Source: an uncultured Spirochaeta sp. (GTDB lineage Bacteria; Spirochaetota; Spirochaetia; DSM-27196; Alkalispirochaetaceae). Taken from it: 64,000 nucleotides of DNA. Of this stretch, positions 52,308 through 59,498 are shown one piece after another. The first letter of the stretch is position 1, and each line of letters begins with the position of its first letter. The translations under genes were made by a program, and so were the position numbers. The stretch is taken from contig CAJWEZ010000018.1 in the NCBI GenBank assembly GCA_913030605.1, positions 1 through 64,000 on the forward strand, read 5' to 3'. The notes beneath the pieces are model-generated. The model saw only the letters and a program-made list of their open reading frames with translations. It searched no databases and was not told the origin of the DNA.

Positions 52308-53753
52308 CTACCGACCGTTTCCGGCGCCGGACACGCCGATCCCGAGTACTCCCCAGCCCTTCAGAACGCCGGCGTCGTCTCCCTCCAGCCCCGCCGCCAG
52401 CGCCACGTACACCCCGGATCCAACGGGCGACCATTGCACTCCCGACGCAAGGCGCCATCCCGCATACGCCCCATCCCTGCCGATCACGGACGCCGACAGT
52501 TCCCCGCGACGCTCCGAGCCCCAGCCCAGCGCGGCGCCGGCTTCGGGCTCAACCGTCACGGAATCGGTCTGCAGGCCGACACCCGCAACGGACAAACGGA
52601 GACCAAAGCGACCGGCGCCCCCGGCGATGGCCGTATCCACCGCGGCCGTGGCGACTGCAGTCGGTGCTGATGGATCCGGGAGGGACGTCGCACCGGAGAG
52701 CTGGAACACCGGGGTCAAACGCTCCGACCGCCCCCATGGCCCCGCGGTGATCGTAGCGCCCACCCGTGTTCGCGGCGCGTCTCCCGCGGTCGCCGTAAGT
52801 GTCGCCACAACGGCGCCCGACAGGTGCGTGGCCAACGGACCCGCCGCCGCCATCGCCAGAGGAACACGGCCATCGCGAAGATCCGGTCCCGCCGCGGCGC
52901 CACCGGCGACGACAAACGTCGGCACCCGGGGCAGGGGGACCAGCACCGCCGGCAGCCCGTCCAGTGCCCCGGTGAGGGACGGGACGCGACGCAGCGGCGG
53001 GAGGGTCCGGCGCTCACGGTGCCGCACGCCATCCGCCGTGATCGCGATCTCCACTCCCGAGGGCCCCCCGTCGTGTACTGTCCCGGGAACCACCACCGTG
53101 GTCCGCCACGTCGTCAGCTCCGCGCTCACGATGGCGCCGCTCGGTTCACCGTCCTCAACCAGCTGCAGGCGTGCCGTGGCCGGTCCGGTGGCTTCAAGGC
53201 TGACTGCGACACTCCCGCCGGCACCTCGAGAAACGGAGAGCACCCGCACCATCGGTGAAGCGGGATGCAGCGAGAGCGGAACCTCGATCGTCTCGCCGTC
53301 CCGTACGGTCACCGGTACCGTGGCGGGCCGCATCCCGAAGGCACGAACCTCGAACTGGTAGCTCCCCGGCGAAACGGAATGGGTACCGGCCTCCGTCCAT
53401 CGACCGTCGATTCGGATTTCGGCCGGATGCGGCGAGCGGAACCGCACCGTGCCTTCCTGGCGCGCAAGCGTCACGGACACCTGCTCGGTCCGTCCTGCGC
53501 GAAGTCGAATCCACCGGGTTTCCGTTCGATAGCCGCGGGAACTGATCTCAAGGCGGTGGAGACCCGGTGTGAGGCCGGTCAGGGAGGCCGGAGTCCGACC
53601 GACCGGTTCGCCATCCAGGCTGACGGCCGCACCGCGCGGTACCGATGCCACATCGAGCGCCGACGAAAGCTCAGCCTGCGCCGGCACGGGAACCGTCAGG
53701 ATTGAGATGACAAGGAACCAGAACAGAACCCGCACGTCGCGGACGGTGACCAT
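52308..53753 (-). CDS. Exported PEGA-domain protein
   Basis: A 481-residue protein with signal peptide (LFWFLVISILTVPVPAQA) and one or two PEGA domains at about 30-170: VPRGAAVSLDGEPVGRTPAS with HRLEISSRGYRTE, then a weaker copy with PAEIRIDGRWTEAG. The C-terminal two thirds are Gly/Ala/Val-rich alternating strands ending in VALAAGLE and GVLGIGVSGAG, which could be a membrane beta-barrel. PEGA domains are common in spirochaete surface proteins. Starts at an ATG six bases after a TATACT box. Confidence 0.78.
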   Translation of the reverse strand: MVTVRDVRVLFWFLVISILTVPVPAQAELSSALDVASVPRGAAVSLDGEPVGRTPASLTGLTPGLHRLEISSRGYRTETRWIRLRAGRTEQVSVTLARQEGTVRFRSPHPAEIRIDGRWTEAGTHSVSPGSYQFEVRAFGMRPATVPVTVRDGETIEVPLSLHPASPMVRVLSVSRGAGGSVAVSLEATGPATARLQLVEDGEPSGAIVSAELTTWRTTVVVPGTVHDGGPSGVEIAITADGVRHRERRTLPPLRRVPSLTGALDGLPAVLVPLPRVPTFVVAGGAAAGPDLRDGRVPLAMAAAGPLATHLSGAVVATLTATAGDAPRTRVGATITAGPWGRSERLTPVFQLSGATSLPDPSAPTAVATAAVDTAIAGGAGRFGLRLSVAGVGLQTDSVTVEPEAGAALGWGSERRGELSASVIGRDGAYAGWRLASGVQWSPVGSGVYVALAAGLEGDDAGVLKGWGVLGIGVSGAGNGR

Positions 53754-53759
53754 ACCGGG

Positions 53760-53765
53760 AGTATA
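53760..53765 (-). promoter_or_regulatory. -10 box of the PEGA protein gene
   Basis: Minus-strand TATACT ends six bases before the ATG. A perfect TTGACA occurs further upstream but 25 bases away, too far for a standard pair, so the -35 is not identified. Confidence 0.45.
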
Positions 53766-53797
53766 GCCGGGAGGAACCGCTGCCGATACCTGTCAAT

Positions 53798-54355
53798 ATG
53801 AGGTTTTGCCGTAGCGCCCCGGTGCCACTCCTCCTAATCGTCCTCCTGTTCGCTTCACTCTCCGTTCCGGTCTGGTCCCAGACGACTCAGGTGACTCTGC
53901 GCCGAGGGTTTCGCGACGTAACCCTCGGACTTCCGTTCGCGCAGGTCCAGGAACGACTCGCGGCGGACTCGGCGTTCAACTACCGCGGCGAACCGGACGT
54001 ATCGATGCGCCTGTCGGACGGCGAGTTCGTTATCGACACCCGCGGCCGCGTCTACGTCGACCGCGGAATTTTCCAGTTCGCAAACGGGTCCCTGTACTCG
54101 ATCGCGCTGTACCTGGACCGCAGCCATCTGGACTACTTCCAGGTCTACGAACAGTTGCGCACCCGGTACGGCGAACCGACCGATCTGGACCCGCAACGGG
54201 CGCTGTGGCAGGACACGGCGACGCGCATTGAACTGGAACGCCCGCTTACCGTACGCTACCTGGACCTGGCAACCTTTGAAGCCCGTCGGCAGGACCAGCG
54301 AACGCTGGACGCCGCCGAGGACGTCGCCAGAGACCAGTTTCTGCAGGAGTTCTGA
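53798..54355 (+). CDS. Exported protein of unknown function
   Basis: A 185-residue secreted protein with signal peptide (PLLLIVLLFASLSVPVWSQ). The mature part contains FRDVTLGLPFAQVQERLAAD and a later DYFQVYEQLRTRYGEP, a pattern I associate with small periplasmic proteins of spirochaetes that resemble half of an SH3-like or BamE-type fold, without certainty. The DUF192 lipoprotein follows after two bases, so they form a unit. No clear promoter or ribosome-binding site precedes the ATG. Confidence 0.68.
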   Translation: MRFCRSAPVPLLLIVLLFASLSVPVWSQTTQVTLRRGFRDVTLGLPFAQVQERLAADSAFNYRGEPDVSMRLSDGEFVIDTRGRVYVDRGIFQFANGSLYSIALYLDRSHLDYFQVYEQLRTRYGEPTDLDPQRALWQDTATRIELERPLTVRYLDLATFEARRQDQRTLDAAEDVARDQFLQEF

Positions 54356-54357
54356 GG

Positions 54358-54777
54358 GTGAAACACGTCATTGCGGGAATGCTTGTGCTCCTGACGTGGA
54401 CCGGTTGCGCCGCGGGAGACACCGTTTCGCTCGCCGTGGGCGATCATGTATTTCAGGTGGAGATCGCAGATACCCCCGACGAACGACAACGGGGACTCAT
54501 GTTCCGGGATGAAATGGCGGCGGACGCCGGCATGCTCTTCGTGTTCCCCGACAGCAGGCCCCGAAGTTTCTGGATGAAAGACACCCGCATACCGCTTTCC
54601 ATCGCGTACGTTGCCGCCGATGGGAGAATTCTCGAAATCCACGACATGGAACCGCTCTCTACGACGCCGGTCCCGTCGCGGTACCCCGCCCGCTACGCCC
54701 TGGAAGTCAACCAGGGGCGATTCGACGAGGTCGGAGTCACCGTCGGCGACCGAATCGATCTTTCGGCGATTCGGTGA
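54358..54777 (+). CDS. DUF192 family lipoprotein
   Basis: A 139-residue lipoprotein: the lipobox LTWTGC places the acylated cysteine near residue 18. The mature domain is DUF192, with VEIADTPDERQRGLMFRDEM, FVFPDSRPRSFWMKDTRIPL and YALEVNQGRFDEVGVTVGD. The family is widespread in bacteria and archaea with no settled function. GTG start directly after the previous gene. Confidence 0.9.
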   Translation: MKHVIAGMLVLLTWTGCAAGDTVSLAVGDHVFQVEIADTPDERQRGLMFRDEMAADAGMLFVFPDSRPRSFWMKDTRIPLSIAYVAADGRILEIHDMEPLSTTPVPSRYPARYALEVNQGRFDEVGVTVGDRIDLSAIR

Positions 54778-54788
54778 CGGCGAAGTCC

Positions 54789-54804
54789 CGTAGCTGTCGC
54801 TACG
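54789..54804. terminator. Hairpin between convergent genes
   Basis: CGTAGC and GCTACG form a perfect six-base stem with loop TGTC, lying across the junction of the DUF192 and xseB genes, which converge. No T run follows on either strand, so it would be at best a weak bidirectional terminator. Confidence 0.35.
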
Positions 54805-55066
54805 ACTCGCCACCGGGCTCCGTCGGGCCCTCGAGGTCGGGAAACAGCTCGAGGGCAGGTTCCTGGTCCTCGCTCTGGCCGTCTACCGGCTGGTTCGCGA
54901 GTATCTCCACGCGGCGCTCTATGCGGCGGAGTTCGCGGTCCAGTGTCCGGGACAGCCGAACACCTTCTTCGAACAGTTCCGCGGCCTCGTCGATCTGAAC
55001 CGACCCATCCCGCAGTCGCTCTGCGATCTCCTCGAGGCGACCCAGGCGTCCTTCGAAATCACTCAT
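54800..55066 (-). CDS. xseB: Exodeoxyribonuclease VII small subunit
   Basis: An 88-residue subunit of exonuclease VII, which degrades single-stranded DNA. The family helix pair is visible in FEGRLGRLEEIAERLRDG and the following DEAAELFEEGVRLSRTLD. The ATG at 55066 has AAAGGA eight bases upstream and overlaps the end of xseA by eight bases; a longer frame to 55102 adds 12 basic residues. The acidic C-terminal tail is longer than in E. coli. Confidence 0.92.
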   Translation of the reverse strand: MSDFEGRLGRLEEIAERLRDGSVQIDEAAELFEEGVRLSRTLDRELRRIERRVEILANQPVDGQSEDQEPALELFPDLEGPTEPGGES

Positions 55067-56252
55067 CTTCGGTCCTTTCTGCCGGGATCGTGCCATCCGC
55101 AAACTGCACCGTAAGGGTGTCTCCGGGGGCGGTGGCGTCTGCGCGGGTCACGATCTCCTCGCCGGGTCGCCGGCGGACGATCGCGTACCCGCGCTCCAGT
55201 GCCAGAAACGGTGACGCCGCGCCGATGCGTTCCGCCGCCACTGACAGGCGGCCCCGACGCTCCTGCAACCGCCGTTCCATCGCGTCCCGCACCGCCTGCC
55301 ACGCCTCATCGTGGCGCTGGTACCACGGCTGAACGAGGTTGCGAAACCGGTATCGCAGTTCGTCCTCCCCGACGTGGTCGAAGCGACGCCTGACCGACGC
55401 CAGGCGATCCACATGAAGCCGTACGATATCCCGTCCGGCCCGTGCGATTCGGTCGGCGATCTCCATCGAAGCCGGGGCCACGATTTCCGCTGCCGCCGAG
55501 GGTGTCGGAGCGCGCTCGTCGGCGGCATCGTCGCTCAGCGCCCTATCCACCTCGTGCCCCACGGCGGAGACAACCGGCGTCGCGCTGGCAGCGATCGCCC
55601 GGACGACCGCCTCGTCGCTGAAGGGCAGGAGATCCTCTATTGATCCGCCGCCGCGGGTCACGACGATGACGTCGCCGAGGTGGTGCCGGTCGGCGTACCG
55701 GACGGCGGCGGCGATGCGGCCGGCGGCCTCGGCACCCTGCACCGGGACCGGAACGACCCGCACATCGACGGGGGCATTGCGCCGGCGCAGGACGTGGAGC
55801 ACGTCGCGAATGGCGGCGCCGGTGGGAGAGGTGACCACGGCGATCGTGCGTGGTATCGCCGGCAGCGGCCGCCGCCGTTCGAAGAGCCCTTCGGCGTGAA
55901 ACCGCTTCCGACGTTCCTCCAGCATCGCCAGGATCTCACCGGCGCCGGCGCGCACCATACTGCGGACGATCAGCTGATACGCTCCCCGCGGCGGATACAC
56001 ACTGATCGATCCGCGCAGTTCGACCTTGTCACCGTCGCGCGGATCGAAGGCGAGGGAGGCTGCGTTCCCCCGAAACATCACGCAGGACAGCACGGCGCGC
56101 TCGTCCTTGGCGCTGAAATAGAGATGGCCCCGGGCCGACGGGCGAAAGTTGGAGACCTCGCCGGTGACGGTAACCCGCGGAAACCCGCGTTCGAGAATGT
56201 CCTTGATCGTGTCCGTCAGCTGGCTGACAGTCAGGGGCGCCGATCCGTCCAT
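55059..56252 (-). CDS. xseA: Exodeoxyribonuclease VII large subunit
   Basis: The 397-residue catalytic subunit: OB-fold domain (TVTGEVSNFRPSARGHLYFS), then the nuclease core with VVTSPTGAAIRDVLHVL, VIVVTRGGGSIEDLLPF and SAVGHEVDRALSDDAADERA. Shorter than E. coli XseA (about 456) because the coiled-coil stalk is reduced. The message appears leaderless, with TAGCCT seven bases before the ATG. Divergent from the spiro-SPASM operon. Confidence 0.95.
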   Translation of the reverse strand: MDGSAPLTVSQLTDTIKDILERGFPRVTVTGEVSNFRPSARGHLYFSAKDERAVLSCVMFRGNAASLAFDPRDGDKVELRGSISVYPPRGAYQLIVRSMVRAGAGEILAMLEERRKRFHAEGLFERRRPLPAIPRTIAVVTSPTGAAIRDVLHVLRRRNAPVDVRVVPVPVQGAEAAGRIAAAVRYADRHHLGDVIVVTRGGGSIEDLLPFSDEAVVRAIAASATPVVSAVGHEVDRALSDDAADERAPTPSAAAEIVAPASMEIADRIARAGRDIVRLHVDRLASVRRRFDHVGEDELRYRFRNLVQPWYQRHDEAWQAVRDAMERRLQERRGRLSVAAERIGAASPFLALERGYAIVRRRPGEEIVTRADATAPGDTLTVQFADGTIPAERTEDE

Positions 56253-56259
56253 GGCGCTC

Positions 56260-56289
56260 AGGCTACCCCGTGGCTCATGACACGCTCAA
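56260..56289 (-). promoter_or_regulatory. Promoter of xseAB
   Basis: Minus-strand -35 TTGAGC (56284-56289), 18 bases, -10 TAGCCT (56260-56265), seven bases to the xseA ATG. It overlaps the opposite promoter within a 61-base gap. Confidence 0.5.
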
Positions 56290-56305
56290 GCCCTGTCGAT
56301 ACAGT
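56277..56305 (+). promoter_or_regulatory. Promoter of the spiro-SPASM/glycan operon
   Basis: -35 ATGACA (56277-56282), 17 bases, -10 TACAGT (56300-56305), eight bases to the ATG. This appears to drive a long overlapping operon that runs past the window end. Confidence 0.6.
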
Positions 56306-56313
56306 AGAGAGCG

Positions 56314-57891
56314 ATGATTACGCTGGTTGTTCTTGCCCCCACAGTCCCGCCGTATCTCTCCGTCGCATTCCCCGACGGGAGTTCGCCGCTCGATCGGCTG
56401 GTGCAACGGGTCGAGGAGCTGCGCGGTCCAGCCACCGAGACGGAACGCGCTCCGGTGGTGGTACCGGTGCCGGCAGCCGGGGGCGCGATTCCGGGACTGC
56501 CCGCGGACTGGCGGACGATCAAGGTCGAGGACCGATCCGCAGGAACGCTGTTTCGGGCCCTGGACACCGCGCTGCCGACGGATGCGGATACGCTTGTCTG
56601 CGTCCCGGTCGATGCACCGTTCGTCGATGGTGCCCTCACGCGCTACCTCGCGGCACTCCATGTCTCCTCGTGGTGCGACTATACGTTCGCCGACGGGTTT
56701 CCCGAGGGGTACGCCGGCGAGATTCTCCGCCGTGATGTCGTCGGTACGCTGGCGTCCCTGGCCGATGCCGGCGGACTGCGATGGACGCGCTCCGTCCTGT
56801 TCGACACGCTGAGCCGCGACATCAACGCCTTTGACGTCGAAACCGAAGCCGCGGCCGAGGACTTCGCGCTCTTGCGCGCCTCGCTCACCGTGGACACGCG
56901 GGCCAACTACCTGCTCTGCCGGCGCCTCGCCGAGCGGGGACTCGACACGCCCACCGGGGCCGATCCCGTTCCGGACCCACGGCACGAGCGCTACCCGCAC
57001 GACGGGATCAACCTCCTCGCGGCCCTCCGCGACGACCCCACCGTGCGACGTACGGTGCCGTACTACTACCAGGTTCAGATCACCACGGAAATGTCCCAGA
57101 GACCGCCATACACTCCCTGGGCCGATGAGCGCTGGGCGCCGGATACGCCGGGGCAGGGCACTCACATGTCGGTTGACCGGTGGCGCCGCCTCCTCGAGGC
57201 GATCGCAACCGAGACACCGGAGGCGGTCATCTCGATCGGGTATCGCGGGGAGCCGGCGTGCCACCCGGATCTTCCGGAGATCCTGAACGCCGTGGATGCC
57301 TATCCGGGCTTGTCTCTGTACATCGAGACCACCGGTCTCGGGTGGACCGCCGACGCCGTGGCGGTTCTGAAGTCCCCATCGATCGCGGCCGTGATTGTGG
57401 AAACCGACGGACTGACCGAGGACCAGTACCGAACCCTGCGCGGCGAAGGCCACGGTGAAGCCCACGCGTTCATCGACACCCTCCGCGGTGTATGTCCGGA
57501 CCGGCTCTACGTTCAGGCTACGCGAATGACCGACAATGAGTGGGATCTGCAGGAGTTTTTCACTCACTGGGACGGCACGGCCGGCGCGGCTCCGCTCATC
57601 CAGAAGTACAACAGCTGGGCGGGCCGCCTCCCGGACCGCCGGGTGGCGGACCTGTCACCGCTGGAACGGATTCCATGCTGGCACCTCCAGCGAGACCTCG
57701 TAGTCCTGGTTGACGGTACGGTCCCTCGCTGTTTCCAGGACCTCGACCGCGAGGCCGTGCGGGGCAACGTGTTCGACGACGGCGTCGCCGCTGTCTGGGC
57801 CGCCGGAGAACCCGATTTCGACGGCCATGCGCGTGGCGAGTATCCACGGCTCTGTGTTGGATGCGATGAATACTATACGTTCAATGCCTGA
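56314..57891 (+). CDS. Spiro-SPASM protein: nucleotidyltransferase-like N-terminus, radical-SAM-like domain without CxxxCxxC
   Basis: A 525-residue protein. The first 200 residues look like a GT-A/NTP-transferase fold (TLVCVPVDAPFVDGALTRYL). From about 245 it resembles a radical SAM barrel (QVQITTEMSQRPPYTPW, VISIGYRGEPACHPDLPEIL, SLYIETTGLGWTADAV), but the place for the three cluster cysteines has none. The C-terminal SPASM part keeps cysteines in IPCWHL, VPRCFQD and LCVGC. I recall a spirochaete-restricted family of this kind. It probably lacks standard radical SAM chemistry. First gene of the glycan operon. Confidence 0.82.
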   Translation: MITLVVLAPTVPPYLSVAFPDGSSPLDRLVQRVEELRGPATETERAPVVVPVPAAGGAIPGLPADWRTIKVEDRSAGTLFRALDTALPTDADTLVCVPVDAPFVDGALTRYLAALHVSSWCDYTFADGFPEGYAGEILRRDVVGTLASLADAGGLRWTRSVLFDTLSRDINAFDVETEAAAEDFALLRASLTVDTRANYLLCRRLAERGLDTPTGADPVPDPRHERYPHDGINLLAALRDDPTVRRTVPYYYQVQITTEMSQRPPYTPWADERWAPDTPGQGTHMSVDRWRRLLEAIATETPEAVISIGYRGEPACHPDLPEILNAVDAYPGLSLYIETTGLGWTADAVAVLKSPSIAAVIVETDGLTEDQYRTLRGEGHGEAHAFIDTLRGVCPDRLYVQATRMTDNEWDLQEFFTHWDGTAGAAPLIQKYNSWAGRLPDRRVADLSPLERIPCWHLQRDLVVLVDGTVPRCFQDLDREAVRGNVFDDGVAAVWAAGEPDFDGHARGEYPRLCVGCDEYYTFNA

Positions 57892-58816
57892 AGGCGACGA
57901 CCGCTACACGATCGTGGGTACCCGCAACCGCGGGCGACCCGGGAGCGCGCCGGGGGTCCTGCTGCTCAACCGCAGTTCCCGTCTGCTCCGGCGAGACCTA
58001 ATCGCCGAGCTCGTGGAACGGGGCTATCGGGAGATCGTATCCGTGGAACCGCAGGAACACTCATACACCGTGGAGTCGCTGACCCGCGAGTTTCCCCAGG
58101 TCCGCTTTTTGCTGCTCACGCGACCATTGTCGGTGGGAGCGCAGATCAACCTCGGAATGCGACAGCTTGAGACCGATAGCGTCCTGGTTCACTGGTCGAC
58201 GATGGAACCCCCGCAGGGCCTCGAACGCGCGTCGTCCTACCTGTCGCGACAAAAGACCGTGATCGTTGCGCCGCAGTTGCGGGGCGAACGCGGTGAGGCG
58301 CTCCCCGTGCTTCAGGCACCGGCTCTGCAGCGACGCGCCCTGCGGGTGCTCAGTCTCCCGCTGCGTGGGGATCGCGGGCCGACGCTGTTTCCATTCGACT
58401 TCGTCGGCGTCTACGATCGCCGGCTCTTCCTCCGCTTCGACGGGTTTGATGAGGAGATCGAAAACCCGTTCTGGCAGAAGCTCGACTTCGGATTCCGCTG
58501 CCACCTGTGGGGTGGGGAAATCGTGGCGGCATCCGCGTTTCGGGCGACCTACCGGAGTATGCCGGAGCCGGAGGATCAGACCAACGACTGGAGCTACGCG
58601 AGGTTTTTCGCGAAGAACCTCGCGGTTCGGGTTACCGAGCACGGGGCGCGAATTCCCGCGTGGCAGTCTCTGCTCTTTGCAATCCGGTCGGGACTCGGAA
58701 TCCCGCGATCCGCGGCGGTGTTCCGCGCCGCGGCGCGCTGGCTTCAGACCTACGAATCGCGCTTCGCCATCGACCCCCGTACGATGGTGGAGCAATGGAG
58801 TGTTGACCATGTCTGA
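57884..58816 (+). CDS. Glycosyltransferase-like protein, GT-A fold suspected
   Basis: A 310-residue protein whose first 120 residues resemble a family 2 glycosyltransferase (VLLLNRSSRLLRRDLIAELV, then LTRPLSVGAQINLGMRQL) with a degenerate DxD region. Later, DFVGVYDRRLFLRFDGFDEE resembles the acceptor part of such enzymes. The C-terminus is basic and helical. Start is uncertain between 57866 and 57884; the latter gives the usual eight-base overlap with the spiro-SPASM gene. Its end overlaps spsF by eight bases. Confidence 0.68.
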   Translation: MPEGDDRYTIVGTRNRGRPGSAPGVLLLNRSSRLLRRDLIAELVERGYREIVSVEPQEHSYTVESLTREFPQVRFLLLTRPLSVGAQINLGMRQLETDSVLVHWSTMEPPQGLERASSYLSRQKTVIVAPQLRGERGEALPVLQAPALQRRALRVLSLPLRGDRGPTLFPFDFVGVYDRRLFLRFDGFDEEIENPFWQKLDFGFRCHLWGGEIVAASAFRATYRSMPEPEDQTNDWSYARFFAKNLAVRVTEHGARIPAWQSLLFAIRSGLGIPRSAAVFRAAARWLQTYESRFAIDPRTMVEQWSVDHV

Positions 58817-59498
58817 CGGTACCGCCGTATTTCTGCAGGTTCGGCTCTCGTCCTCGCGACTTCCGGAAAAGGCGCTCCTCCCGCTCGCGGGTGTTCCCGT
58901 GATCGTTCACGCCATGCGCGCCCTGGAAAGCCTCCCGGCCGCGCGTCGCGCCCTTGTCACGGACGCTGCCAGTGCACCGCGCCTGCAGCCCCTTGCGGAC
59001 AGCTGCGGATACGCGGTGTTTGCCGGTGACCCGGACGACGTGCTCGCACGGTTCTGCGACGCCGCAGCCCATTTCGACGCATCCACGATCGTGCGCGCCA
59101 CGGGAGACAATCCGCTCGTCTCCGCCGCCACCGCGCGGGAAGCGCTTCAGCTCCAGGAGGCGACGGAGGCTGACTACGCGGGCATCACCGGCACCCCGTA
59201 CGGTACCGGCGTCGAGATCATCCGGCGAGCGGCGCTCGATGACCTCAACGCCCTGACCTCGGACCCGTACGAACGGGAACACGTCAGTCCCGGCCTCTAC
59301 CGGCGCCCGGATCGGTACCGCGTGGTCACGCGACCGGCCGCCGACCCTGTGCAGCTCCCCGAGATGCGGGTGACCCTTGATACCCCCGAGGATTACAACT
59401 ACATTGCCGGCATCTTCCGGGAAATCTACCGCGGGAAACCGGTCGAGGTACCCGAACTCGTAGCCTATGGACAGCGACAACACCGAAACAGCGCCTAA
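58809..59498 (+). CDS. spsF: SpsF-like cytidylyltransferase (acylneuraminate cytidylyltransferase family)
   Basis: A 229-residue nucleotidyltransferase predicted to activate a sugar acid or sugar phosphate with CTP. It shows VFLQVRLSSSRLPEKALLPL, the nucleotide-binding loop of the NTP-transferase fold, then GDPDDVLARFCDAA and VRATGDNPLVSAATA with the metal-binding aspartate. Similar to SpsF of spore-coat polysaccharide synthesis and CMP-sugar synthetases. It overlaps the SpsG fusion by 32 bases. Confidence 0.85.
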   Translation: MSDGTAVFLQVRLSSSRLPEKALLPLAGVPVIVHAMRALESLPAARRALVTDAASAPRLQPLADSCGYAVFAGDPDDVLARFCDAAAHFDASTIVRATGDNPLVSAATAREALQLQEATEADYAGITGTPYGTGVEIIRRAALDDLNALTSDPYEREHVSPGLYRRPDRYRVVTRPAADPVQLPEMRVTLDTPEDYNYIAGIFREIYRGKPVEVPELVAYGQRQHRNSA

